From Acidobacteriota bacterium (GTDB lineage: Bacteria; Acidobacteriota; UBA6911): a stretch of DNA of 38,517 bases. The stretch spans positions 1 through 38,517 of the forward strand of contig JAFGSS010000226.1 in the NCBI GenBank assembly GCA_016934555.1. Reading direction: 5' to 3'. The notes under the pieces are model-generated. The model saw only the letters and a program-made list of their open reading frames with translations, had not been told where the DNA came from and did not search any database. Below, piece by piece: positions 29,496-38,502 of the stretch (position 1 is its first letter; the number at the start of each line of letters is the position of its first letter). A program made the position numbers and the translations under genes.

Positions 29496-29504
29496 TGATA
29501 CACT
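29496..29504 (+). promoter_or_regulatory. Putative extended -10 promoter for the 29551 gene
   Basis: TGaTACACT at 29496-29504 lies 13 bases after the P-ATPase stop. No clear -35 is seen. The predicted leader of about 40 nt contains a 6-bp hairpin (29513-29518 with 29529-29534) just before the AAGGAGG ribosome site. Confidence 0.35.
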
Positions 29505-29550
29505 GAAGGCAGTCGGCCCCGGCGGTCCGGCCGATGACAAGGAGGCACGT

Positions 29551-30342
29551 ATGGCGGAGTTCCCCAAGCACCTTTACCTGATTCTCTATCCCAACGAGGC
29601 CCTGGTCGCGTCCCAGCTCACGCCCGAGGAATTCGGCAAGCACTATTCCGTCGGCAGCCCCAGGCATTTCAGCGGCAAGGTGATCTTCGCCGAGGTGGAC
29701 ATCGACTACCGCAACGACTACTTCAGGATCGACGATTACCTGAGGATTACGGAGTCGGGGATCCCGGGGAGGCCGAAGCGTTCCAAGTTCGTCAAGTCCT
29801 ACCGGGTGCTGGAGCACGTCGATTTTTCCGCGCTGGGGAAGCTCTACCTGGTGACGACGGACGGCGCCGTGCTGGGTCTCGACCGTTCGCCGGGACCGGA
29901 GGCCGCGGGCGACAGGAACCGCATCCGGCTCTACCAGGAGATCTGTCCCTTGAGGATCCTGGTCGCCTCGTGCCTCGACCCGCGCCAGTTCGGCCATTAC
30001 ATCACCGAGGAGACCTGGTCGAAGGGGGCGCCCAGGATCTTCTTCACCGAGTACGACCTCAACGTGGAGGAGTTCGTCGCGAGCGACGAGATCTACGGCT
30101 ACAACATGGGGCCGCTCCCGAACGTCAACCCCACCAACCTGCCGACGGCGGTCAAGGAACTCCAGGAAGACCCGCGCAAAAAGACGAAAACCGTGAACCT
30201 GAACCCCAATCTCGATTTCGTCAGCTACAAATCGATCAAGCACGGGTTCTGGCTCTCTTCCGGCACCGAAACGGTGTTCTACCGGATGCCGGGCATGGAC
30301 GAACTGCACCGGGACCACTATTCCTGGTGGCGCCGCCTCTGA
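29551..30342 (+). CDS. Unrecognised protein with internal domain duplication
   Basis: This is a 263-residue soluble protein; I cannot place it in a named family. Residues 8-65 and 127-185 look like two copies of one unit: ALVASQLTPEEFGKHY at 17-32 aligns with ILVASCLDPRQFGHYI at 136-151, and VIFAEVDID with IFFTEYDLN after each. Each unit alternates strand-like and Asp/Tyr-rich segments. A C-terminal stretch (about 210-263) is rich in Asn, Lys and aromatics and ends YSWWRRL. No signal peptide, TM segment or cysteine cluster is visible. A strong AAGGAGG ribosome site 5 bases before the ATG supports expression. It may share a promoter region with the upstream Ca2+ ATPase but has its own -10-like element. 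Confidence 0.85.
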   Translation: MAEFPKHLYLILYPNEALVASQLTPEEFGKHYSVGSPRHFSGKVIFAEVDIDYRNDYFRIDDYLRITESGIPGRPKRSKFVKSYRVLEHVDFSALGKLYLVTTDGAVLGLDRSPGPEAAGDRNRIRLYQEICPLRILVASCLDPRQFGHYITEETWSKGAPRIFFTEYDLNVEEFVASDEIYGYNMGPLPNVNPTNLPTAVKELQEDPRKKTKTVNLNPNLDFVSYKSIKHGFWLSSGTETVFYRMPGMDELHRDHYSWWRRL

Positions 30343-30349
30343 CGGGCCT

Positions 30350-30380
30350 GGCCGGCCGGGGCGCCTGCGCCCGGCCGGCC
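30350..30380. terminator. GC-rich hairpin between convergent genes
   Basis: A 14-bp stem with one bulged G (30350-30364 with 30367-30380; the apical pairs open to a small loop) fills the 46-base gap between the 29551 gene and the DegT-type gene. No T run follows on either strand, so it would be a non-canonical bidirectional terminator or 3'-end barrier. Confidence 0.45.
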
Positions 30381-30388
30381 GGGTCCGG

Positions 30389-31504
30389 TCACCCGACGAC
30401 TTCCTCGAGCGCGCCGAGCACGCGGGCGGCATCCTCCTCCGCCATCCCCGAGAAGACCGGGAGGCAGATGTGGCGGGAACAGAGGTCTTCCGAGACGGGC
30501 AGCGGACCCCGGGCGTACCGGGCGAAAACGGGCTGCAGGTGCAGGGGCGCCTCGTAGACCTCCCCCGCCAGGGAGACGCCGTATCGCTCCCGCAGCACCT
30601 TTTTCAGTTCCCCCCGGTCGGTTTTCCGCTTGAGGACCGCGATGTACTTGTAGTAGTTGCAGGTACCGTCGGCGGAAACCGGAAGGGGCGCCAGGTTTTT
30701 GAATGGGCGCAGCCCCCGGTCGTACAGGGCGGCGATCGCCTGCCGGTCGGCGATCATGGCGGGAAGGCGCTCGAGGTGTTTGAGCCCGATGATGGCGTGG
30801 GGTTCCGAGAGGCGCCAGTTGTACCCCATGCGCACGTGGGCGTTCTCCGCGAAACTCTTTTTCCCCTGGTCCCGGTAGATGCGGGATTCCTCCGCGAGCC
30901 GTTCGTCGCCGGTCACGATCATTCCCCCTTCAGCCGAGGTCATGACCTTGGTGGGGTAGAAGCTGAAGGTCGCGCCGAGCCCGAAGCCCCCCGCGCCGGT
31001 GGATCCATGGGAGGAGCCGTGGGCGTGTGCGGCGTCCTCCACCAGCCAGAGCCCTTTTTCCCGGGCCAGGGAAACCAGATCGGGCATACGGGGGGAAACG
31101 ACGCCGCCGATGTGGACGGTCACGATCCCCGCGACCCCGGGTTCCAGCAGCGGCTGTACCGTTTCCGGGCTGAGCGCGAACGTTTCCGGGTCCATGTCCG
31201 CGAAAAGGGGGATCCCCCCCGCGTGCACCACCGCCCCGGCCGTGGCGAAGAAGGTGTTGGAGGGGACGATGACCTTCTTTCCCTCGACGCCGATGGTGCG
31301 GAAGAGGATCTCGAGCGCGCTCGTGCCGCTGTTGACGGCGATGGCGTGACGGACCCCGCAGAATTCGGAGAACGCCTTTTCGAATTGCGAACCGTATTTC
31401 CCCAGGGTCAACTGGCCGCTGGCCAGCACCTCCTGGATCCTGTCGGCGATCCATGCCCTGTCCTCGGGGAGGAACTGGATTCTGGCTGCGGGTACCGGGT
31501 TCAT
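30389..31504 (-). CDS. DegT/DnrJ/EryC1-family PLP-dependent aminotransferase
   Basis: This family transfers an amino group, usually from glutamate, to a keto-sugar nucleotide or related substrate. The 371-residue length fits. PLP contacts are visible: AVNSGTSALEI for the phosphate, LVEDAAHAHGSS for the Asp that contacts the pyridine N, and SFYPTKVMTSAEGGMIV with the Schiff-base lysine. The start ATG at 31504 overlaps the hpnK stop (ATGA), so the two are translationally coupled. With hpnI and hpnK upstream it may supply an amino sugar or aminate a lipid head group, in the way ArnB acts in lipid A modification; this is inference. No NDP-sugar dehydratase gene is in the window. Confidence 0.9.
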   Translation of the reverse strand: MNPVPAARIQFLPEDRAWIADRIQEVLASGQLTLGKYGSQFEKAFSEFCGVRHAIAVNSGTSALEILFRTIGVEGKKVIVPSNTFFATAGAVVHAGGIPLFADMDPETFALSPETVQPLLEPGVAGIVTVHIGGVVSPRMPDLVSLAREKGLWLVEDAAHAHGSSHGSTGAGGFGLGATFSFYPTKVMTSAEGGMIVTGDERLAEESRIYRDQGKKSFAENAHVRMGYNWRLSEPHAIIGLKHLERLPAMIADRQAIAALYDRGLRPFKNLAPLPVSADGTCNYYKYIAVLKRKTDRGELKKVLRERYGVSLAGEVYEAPLHLQPVFARYARGPLPVSEDLCSRHICLPVFSGMAEEDAARVLGALEEVVG

Positions 31505-32400
31505 GGTCTTCCTTTCTTGAGTGGGGGTTGCGGCTTCACAGCCGGTGACGGCAGATCGCCGAAGGCGATCGGCCGGATGTGTTTTTCCTGCAGCGCCGTC
31601 TTCAGACGCCGGCCGGTAAGGGTCCGGAATTCCTCCTCGTGCCGGTAGCCGGGCATGGGGCCGTCGATTTCGGGCGCCCGCCCAGTGGCCGGGTGGAAAC
31701 AGAACTCCGTGACCCCCGGCGGAAGCTCGGAGAGGAGGCGCAGAACGAGCTCCTCCGTCATGGCGCCGCTGTCGGTCATCCCGAACAGGGCGTCGTTGTG
31801 CCTCATCCCGGCCCGGTCGAGCCGGAGCCTCATCAGGCGGGTCCAGGGGGAGAGGAAGGCACGGGACGCCGTCCGGGCCCCCAGCTTCCGCCGTGCGGCC
31901 CTCCAGGAGCGGAGCGGCGGTTCGGCGGGAAGGCGCACGGAGCGCAACCCGTACTCCCTTCCCGTTTTCAGCATCAGCCCCAGGATCGTCGGGTGAAGGT
32001 GCATGTGGTTGTGCGCGTCGGCGTGGTCGAGTTCCAGCCCCGTCCCGCCGAATGCCTCGAACTGGGCCCGGATCTCCATCTCCAGCTGCTCCCGGACCCG
32101 GGGCAGGAAGAAGAAGCGGAACCCGCTCTCCGCGAGGCGGGTGGAAAAACGGCCGCCGGCGTCGACGAGGTCGGGCACTTTTTCGGGCGGCAGCACCGGG
32201 CGCCCCTCGACCAGGGTGAGATGGAGCCCCACGCGGAGGGTGGGGGTGCGGCGCGCGCGCTCCACCGCGTCCCGGGAGAAGGGGGCGCCCACCATGAGGC
32301 TGGCCGAGGTGAGGACCCCCTCGTCGTGGGCCCTGGCGATCGCCTCGTTCACCGGCAGGGCCAGCCCGAAATCGTCCCCTGTAATGATGATGCTTTTCAC
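31501..32400 (-). CDS. hpnK: HpnK-like carbohydrate deacetylase (YdjC/ChbG fold)
   Basis: In hopanoid producers HpnK deacetylates N-acetylglucosaminyl-bacteriohopanetetrol made by HpnI. The 299-residue protein has the YdjC metal site: IITGDDFGLALPVNEAI at the N-terminus (Asp9/Asp10), VGLHLTLVEGRPVLPP, and LDHADAHNHMHLHP with clustered histidines. FCFHPA lies near the C-terminus. The start is GTG at 32400 with GAGGGGG 5 bases upstream. A TGA/ATG overlap joins it to the aminotransferase gene. Squalene-hopene cyclase and hpnGH are not in this window, so the hopanoid substrate is inferred from family and from hpnI. Confidence 0.88.
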   Translation of the reverse strand: MKSIIITGDDFGLALPVNEAIARAHDEGVLTSASLMVGAPFSRDAVERARRTPTLRVGLHLTLVEGRPVLPPEKVPDLVDAGGRFSTRLAESGFRFFFLPRVREQLEMEIRAQFEAFGGTGLELDHADAHNHMHLHPTILGLMLKTGREYGLRSVRLPAEPPLRSWRAARRKLGARTASRAFLSPWTRLMRLRLDRAGMRHNDALFGMTDSGAMTEELVLRLLSELPPGVTEFCFHPATGRAPEIDGPMPGYRHEEEFRTLTGRRLKTALQEKHIRPIAFGDLPSPAVKPQPPLKKGRP

Positions 32401-32411
32401 CGTGTCCCCCT

Positions 32412-32434
32412 CGCCGCCCTGAACGCGGGCGGCG
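32412..32434 (-). other. Hairpin in the hpnI-hpnK junction
   Basis: An 8-bp perfect stem (32412-32419 with 32427-32434, 7-base loop) sits in the 39-base gap between the hpnI stop and the GTG of hpnK. No T run follows. It may influence coupling or mRNA processing. Confidence 0.4.
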
Positions 32435-32439
32435 CGCCG

Positions 32440-33639
32440 TCAGTGGGCCGTGCGCAGCCGGTCCTTCGTCATCGGGTCCCGGGCCACCAGGCGCCCGTCC
32501 CGGGTGAGAATGAAGCGGGCGCCGCGCCATGTCGTCGTGCGCTTGGTGAAGGCCAGCAGCCAGGTGGCCAGGGAGGAGAGGTCGCGCGGAATGAGCAGGC
32601 CGAGGCTGCGCACCCCCTCCCCGTCGCCGAGTCCCGGGCCGAGGACCACGGCGGCCGAAACCAGCCGCAGCGCCGCGGCGCCCGCGAAGACCCACCATCC
32701 CAGGGGGTCGCCCGGGCGCGCCAGGGCGAACAGGAGGGCGAAGGGGACCGAGCGCACCAGCGCCGTGGCGAAGAAGGCGTAGGGGCGCGCGGCCCGCGTG
32801 TTCTGGTCCCAGTAGACCTGGTGGCTCCACCAGTGGGAGGGGCTCTTGAGGTCGACGATGGTGTCGACGAAATAGGGCACAATGGCGACTTCTTTTCCCA
32901 GCCCCCAGATGCGGCGTCCCATTTCGTAGTCTTCCACGAGGTAGTTGGAGAGGGCCTCCAGGCCCCCGATCCGCTCCAGGGTGGAGCGGGAGAGGGCGGC
33001 GGACGCCCCGAGGCAGAAGCGGGAGGCGCCGCTGACGTGGGCGAACAGGACGTTGGCCATGAAGTCGGCGTTCAGCGTCAGCAGTTCCATCCGCTCGTAC
33101 CAGGAGTCGGCGCCCGCGGCCTTGTAGAGGGTGCAGACGCACCCCACGTCGGGGTCCCCGAGCGGAGCGACGATGGTCTTCAGGTAGTCGGGTTCCAGGT
33201 GGATGTCGCTGTCGCTGATCACCAGCACGTCATGACGGGCGTGCCCGAGTCCCCCGATCATGTTGTTGATCTTGCCGTTGGTGCCGTGGCGGACGTTCTC
33301 CACGGCGACGGTGACGCGGCCGGGGCCGAACTCCCGCTGGATTTCGTACAGGAGCGGGAGGGCGGGGTCGTCGCCGTCCTGAACCGAAAACACCACCTGG
33401 AATTCCGCGTAATCCTGCAGGCAGGAGCTTCGCAGGTTCCGGCGCTGATCCTTTTCGAGCCCGTGGACCGGCTTCAGGATGGTGACGGGAGGCCAGGATG
33501 CGGGAGCGGGGACGGGCCGGGAGTTCGCCCGCGCGCGGAAGCGCAGGACGGCCAGGATGCAGAGAACGGCGTAAACGGAGCCGCCGATCGCCGGGACCAG
33601 CAACAGCCACTGGAGGGCGTGCCACGCAATAGTCGCCAT
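32440..33639 (-). CDS. hpnI: HpnI-like glycosyltransferase (GT2/GT21, ceramide glucosyltransferase-related)
   Basis: HpnI adds N-acetylglucosamine to bacteriohopanetetrol at the inner membrane. The 399-residue protein has an N-terminal TM segment (about 8-30), the GT domain with PVTILKPVHGLEKD, a VISDSDIHLEPDYL DxD-like segment and NYLVEDYEMGRR, then two or three C-terminal TM segments. The usual Q-x-x-R-W acceptor motif reads HQVYWDQ here. ATG 33639 has GGGGAGG about 11 bases upstream. It is preceded by pdxB (38-base gap holding a hairpin) and followed by hpnK. A glycosphingolipid-type acceptor is the main alternative to a hopanoid. Confidence 0.86.
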   Translation of the reverse strand: MATIAWHALQWLLLVPAIGGSVYAVLCILAVLRFRARANSRPVPAPASWPPVTILKPVHGLEKDQRRNLRSSCLQDYAEFQVVFSVQDGDDPALPLLYEIQREFGPGRVTVAVENVRHGTNGKINNMIGGLGHARHDVLVISDSDIHLEPDYLKTIVAPLGDPDVGCVCTLYKAAGADSWYERMELLTLNADFMANVLFAHVSGASRFCLGASAALSRSTLERIGGLEALSNYLVEDYEMGRRIWGLGKEVAIVPYFVDTIVDLKSPSHWWSHQVYWDQNTRAARPYAFFATALVRSVPFALLFALARPGDPLGWWVFAGAAALRLVSAAVVLGPGLGDGEGVRSLGLLIPRDLSSLATWLLAFTKRTTTWRGARFILTRDGRLVARDPMTKDRLRTAH

Positions 33640-33660
33640 CTTCTAAACTGCCTCCCCGGA

Positions 33661-33679
33661 GAACCCGGGCCCCGGGTTC
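33661..33679 (-). other. Perfect inverted repeat at the pdxB-hpnI junction
   Basis: Two 9-base arms (33661-33669 and 33671-33679) are exact inverted copies around one base, giving a hairpin of 7 pairs with a 5-base loop. It overlaps the pdxB stop codon and precedes the hpnI ribosome site by a few bases. There is no T run. Confidence 0.45.
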
Positions 33680-34823
33680 AGGGCCGGATGCGGCACCGGA
33701 AACCCATCCCGGAGAAGATCCCGGCCAGCTCCGCGTGCTCCCCCCCCAGTTCCACGACGGTGCGGGAGAATTGGGGCCTCAATGTTCGTTCCGTGCGCAG
33801 CCGCTCGAAACCCCGGGCGGCCTCCTCCGGGGAAGCGGCCGCAAGCGCCCGGAGGCCGGCGTCCTCGCGCCCGAGGTCGAGAATCCGGGCGAGCACGCCG
33901 GATATCGCTTCCCCCCCCCGCGTTCCCTCAACGGGCCGGACAAGTCCGGGCTCCGGGTACAAAGTATCATTCTTCACCCGATTCCGGTAACCGAAAAACC
34001 GGCCCAATTCCGCCGCGATCATCCCGGTGGCGTTGATCTTCCCCTCCAGGGAGCTCCCGGCGATGTGCGGGGTCCCGGTCTCCACGGCGCGAAGGAGGTC
34101 GTAGTCGATCCGGGGTTCCCCCTCCCACACGTCGAGGACGGCGCCGGAGAGGGAGTTCGCCCGGAGGGCCGATTTCAGGCTCTCCCCGTCGACCACGCCG
34201 CCGCGGGAGGAGTTGATCACGACCTGGTGCGGGGAGAGGCGCCCGAGCAGCTCCGGGCCGACCAGGTGCCGCGTCGGGTAGGGCCCGCCGGTGACCAGGG
34301 GGACATGAAAGGTCAGGATGTCGGCCGAAAGCACGCGGCCGAGCGGCCTGTAGCGGGCGTCCCCCGTCAGGACGGCGAGCGGCGGGTCGCACAGGAGAAC
34401 ATCCATCCCGAGGGCGCGGGCCCTGCGGGCGACGCGCGAACCCACGTGGCCGACGCCGATGACGGCCAGGGCCCTGTCGCCGAGGTCCCACCCCCGGCGC
34501 GCCGCCACGGCATGGAGGGCAGCCAGGACATAGTCGGACACCGCCTCGGCGTTGCAGCCGGCCGCGTAGCAGAAGTGGATCCCCTTGCTGCCGAGGTATC
34601 CGGTGTCGACGTGGTCCATCCCGGCGCTGGCCGCCCCGACGAAGCGCACGCCGCTCCCCTCGAGCAGCGACGCGTCGACCGGGGTGACGGTGCGCACGAC
34701 CAGGGCGTCCGCGCCGCGGATCTCCCCGGGCGTCACGCCCCGCCCCGCGAAAGGCCGGACCTCACCCATGCCGGAGAAGAACTCCTTCCAGTAGGGGATG
34801 GACCGGTCCAGGGCAATGATCAT
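33678..34823 (-). CDS. pdxB: Erythronate-4-phosphate dehydrogenase (PdxB-like)
   Basis: PdxB oxidises 4-phosphoerythronate in the DXP-dependent route to pyridoxal phosphate. The 381-residue protein tracks PdxB closely: ALVVRTVTPVDASLL, FVGAASAGMDHVDTGYL, CNAEAVSDYV, the NAD-binding VIGVGHVGSR, LCDPP, ADILTFHVPLVTGGPY, INSSRGGVVDGESL, LDVWEGEP and TPHIAGSSLEGK with the catalytic histidine. A C-terminal dimerisation domain follows. ATG 34823 is chosen by alignment; the ribosome site is weak. It is the first gene of a minus-strand run with hpnI, hpnK and a PLP-dependent aminotransferase. The general 2-hydroxyacid dehydrogenase family is the alternative, but the motif set favours PdxB. Confidence 0.92.
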   Translation of the reverse strand: MIIALDRSIPYWKEFFSGMGEVRPFAGRGVTPGEIRGADALVVRTVTPVDASLLEGSGVRFVGAASAGMDHVDTGYLGSKGIHFCYAAGCNAEAVSDYVLAALHAVAARRGWDLGDRALAVIGVGHVGSRVARRARALGMDVLLCDPPLAVLTGDARYRPLGRVLSADILTFHVPLVTGGPYPTRHLVGPELLGRLSPHQVVINSSRGGVVDGESLKSALRANSLSGAVLDVWEGEPRIDYDLLRAVETGTPHIAGSSLEGKINATGMIAAELGRFFGYRNRVKNDTLYPEPGLVRPVEGTRGGEAISGVLARILDLGREDAGLRALAAASPEEAARGFERLRTERTLRPQFSRTVVELGGEHAELAGIFSGMGFRCRIRP

Positions 34824-34844
34824 CGCGCTCTCGGAAAATCTGTA

Positions 34845-34873
34845 ATTTTGAAGGGATTTTCCCCCGAATGCAA
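34845..34873 (-). promoter_or_regulatory. Putative promoter of pdxB
   Basis: On the minus strand TTGCAT (34868-34873), a 17-base spacer and CAAAAT (34845-34850) precede the ATG at 34823 by about 15-20 nt of leader. The region is AT-rich compared with its surroundings. Confidence 0.4.
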
Positions 34874-34889
34874 ATCTGTTTTGATGTCC

Positions 34890-34905
34890 GGGGGTCACAA
34901 CCCCC
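34890..34905. promoter_or_regulatory. GC dyad in the pdxB / 34937 divergent gap, possible operator
   Basis: GGGGGT (34890-34895) and ACCCCC (34900-34905) form a perfect dyad around CACA. It overlaps the -35-like hexamer GTCACA (34894-34899) of the plus-strand gene and lies just upstream of the pdxB -35, where a bound repressor could affect both. Confidence 0.4.
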
Positions 34906-34922
34906 CCGGCTTCGTGTATGCT
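34894..34922 (+). promoter_or_regulatory. Putative promoter of the 34937 gene
   Basis: GTCACA (34894-34899), a 17-base spacer and TATGCT (34917-34922) put the start point at about 34929, only some 8 bases before ATG 34937. The -35 lies in the centre of the dyad at 34890-34905. Confidence 0.35.
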
Positions 34923-34936
34923 GCGGGCGGACGACG

Positions 34937-35635
34937 ATGACGATGAAGACGATCGGAACCCTGAACGAGAAGCCGCTGCACGCGGAGCTGAAGCGGGTGC
35001 TCGCCCGCCCGGGCGACCGGGCCGAGGTCCCCGTGGACGGGTTCACCGTGGACCTCGTGCGCGGGGAGCTGCTGATCGAGATCCAGACGCGCAACCTCTC
35101 CGCCATCCGGCGCAAGCTCGCGGACCTGGTGGAGCGCCACCCCGTCCGGCTTCTCTACCCCATTGTCCGGGAGAACGTCATCGTGCGGCAATCGGCCGGC
35201 GGCCGGCGCACCCTCGGCCGGCGCCGCAGCCCCGCGCGCGGGGCGATAGAGTCGCTGTTCGAGGAGTTCGTGAGCGTGGCGGCGTTGATGTCCCACCCCA
35301 ATTTTTCGCTGGAGGTCGCCCTGGTCGTGGCGGAGGAGGTCCGCCGCTACCGCCGCGGGCGCTGCCGCGCGCGCAAGGGGTGGGCGGTCGTCGAGCGGCG
35401 GCTGGTCCGCATCGTCGACCGGAGGCTGTTCGAGACCCCCGAAGACCTGCTGGGGCTGGTCCCGGAGGAGGTGCCCGAACTGTTCACCACCCGGGACCTG
35501 TCGGAGGCGACGGGGCAGCCGGCCTGGCTCGCCCAGAAGATGGCCTACTCCCTGCGCGTCATGGGTGCGGTCGCGGTCGAGGGGAAAAAGGGGCACCACG
35601 TCCTCTACCGGCGTCCCCCCCCCGCCCGGCCCTGA
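34937..35635 (+). CDS. Unrecognised protein with nuclease-like D-x8-ExQ pattern and winged-helix-like C-terminus
   Basis: This is a 232-residue basic protein of a conserved but unnamed type. Residues 31-60 read VPVDGFTVDL then GELLIEIQT and a helix NLSAIRRKLADLV. This strand-turn-strand-helix layout with Asp39, Glu48 and Gln50 resembles the PD-(D/E)xK core, with the D-x8-ExQ spacing of BglII. The middle (85-110) is Arg-rich. The last about 55 residues (FTTRDLSEATG, WLAQKMAYSLRVMGAV, KKGHHVLY) read as a winged helix-turn-helix. A nuclease or DNA-binding regulator is inferred, not shown. ATG 34937 was chosen for the GGGCGG upstream and the short leader; ATG 34943 is an alternative. It converges on ligA with 16 bases between the stops. 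Confidence 0.8.
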   Translation: MTMKTIGTLNEKPLHAELKRVLARPGDRAEVPVDGFTVDLVRGELLIEIQTRNLSAIRRKLADLVERHPVRLLYPIVRENVIVRQSAGGRRTLGRRRSPARGAIESLFEEFVSVAALMSHPNFSLEVALVVAEEVRRYRRGRCRARKGWAVVERRLVRIVDRRLFETPEDLLGLVPEEVPELFTTRDLSEATGQPAWLAQKMAYSLRVMGAVAVEGKKGHHVLYRRPPPARP

Positions 35636-35645
35636 GGGGCGGGCG
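35623..35645. other. Hairpin spanning the 3' end of the 34937 gene
   Basis: A 10-base stem with one mismatch (35623-35632 with 35636-35645, loop TGA, which is the stop codon) lies in the convergent 34937/ligA junction. No T run follows. It may serve as a shared 3'-end barrier. Confidence 0.3.
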
Positions 35646-35651
35646 CCTCCG

Positions 35652-37799
<2,148 letters not shown>

Positions 37800-37864
37800 G
37801 GAGCCGTCATCGGGAACCACCAAATTCATTTCCCTGTCGGCGGCCGCGGGAGGATGCCAGGATC

Positions 37865-38458
37865 ATGAGCGATAACGACCACCCGGAGGAACTCCGACGC
37901 GGTTCCGGCGCCGGGGACCCGGCCAGGGCCCTTTCCTCCATCGAGCTGCAGAAGCAGGCGTTCCTTGCCCTCAGTTCCGAACTGACCCGCATCCTTTCGG
38001 ACCTCTCCCGGAAGGTGGCCGATGCCTCGGAACGTCTCCGGGAAACGGAACTGGAGATCGCGCGGAAAAGGGGGGAACTCGAGACGGTGCATGAAATCGA
38101 AATTTCGGTGGAGGCGCTCGGCCGGTTGAGGGAGGAGCAGCGCCTGGAGAGGGAAAACCTCGAGCGCCTCCGGGCGGAGCAGACGCGCGTGCGGGAGGCC
38201 GAGCAGGCAGAGGCCCGGCGCAGGTTCGAGGAGGAGCTGCAGTCGCTCCGGAAGAGGGCGATGGAAAGGCACGAGGCGAGCGAGAAGGAATTCGAGCGCA
38301 GGGAGGAGGTCCTCGCCGGGAGGGAGCGGGAGGCGGCCAGGCTCCTCGGGGAAGTGGAGATGCTGCTCGGCAGGATCGCGCTCCGGGCCAGGCCGGCCGC
38401 GGACCCGCTCCCGGGTGGCCTGCGGGGGAAGCAGGAGGAAAGGGGACGGGTCCAATAA
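37865..38458 (+). CDS. Coiled-coil protein, unknown function
   Basis: This 197-residue protein is rich in Glu, Arg and Leu. Residues from about 25 to 175 form a near-continuous predicted coiled coil (SSELTRILSDLSRKVADASE, ERENLERLRAEQTRVREAEQ and later RREEVLAGREREAARLLGEV show heptad-like spacing). The ends are Gly/Pro-rich and probably disordered. There is no signal peptide, TM segment or cysteine. Candidate ribosome sites are AGGA 2-3 bases before the ATG and GGGAGG 11 bases before it. Sequence simplicity prevents a family call. It may be structural or a partner of a gene beyond the window edge. Confidence 0.75.
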   Translation: MSDNDHPEELRRGSGAGDPARALSSIELQKQAFLALSSELTRILSDLSRKVADASERLRETELEIARKRGELETVHEIEISVEALGRLREEQRLERENLERLRAEQTRVREAEQAEARRRFEEELQSLRKRAMERHEASEKEFERREEVLAGREREAARLLGEVEMLLGRIALRARPAADPLPGGLRGKQEERGRVQ

Positions 38459-38473
38459 TTTCCTCGATCCCCC

Positions 38474-38502
38474 TTGAGACTTCAGCCGGGACGCGGTAGC
38501 TT
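38474..38502 (+). promoter_or_regulatory. Possible promoter at the window edge
   Basis: TTGAGA (38474-38479), a 17-base spacer and TAGCTT (38497-38502) lie in the last 59 non-coding bases. The -10 is weak (3 of 6). It may serve a gene starting after 38517. Confidence 0.2.

Noticed and set aside
26754-29567. 937-codon minus-strand open frame opposite the P-type ATPase
   Set aside because: It has low-information composition (Gln/His/Gly/Arg-rich) and no domain, while the plus strand encodes an intact P-type ATPase.
31505-33142. Possible extension of the DegT-type aminotransferase to a 917-residue fusion
   Set aside because: The added N-terminal part is an out-of-frame shadow of hpnK and hpnI; the ATGA overlap at 31501-31504 fixes the true start.
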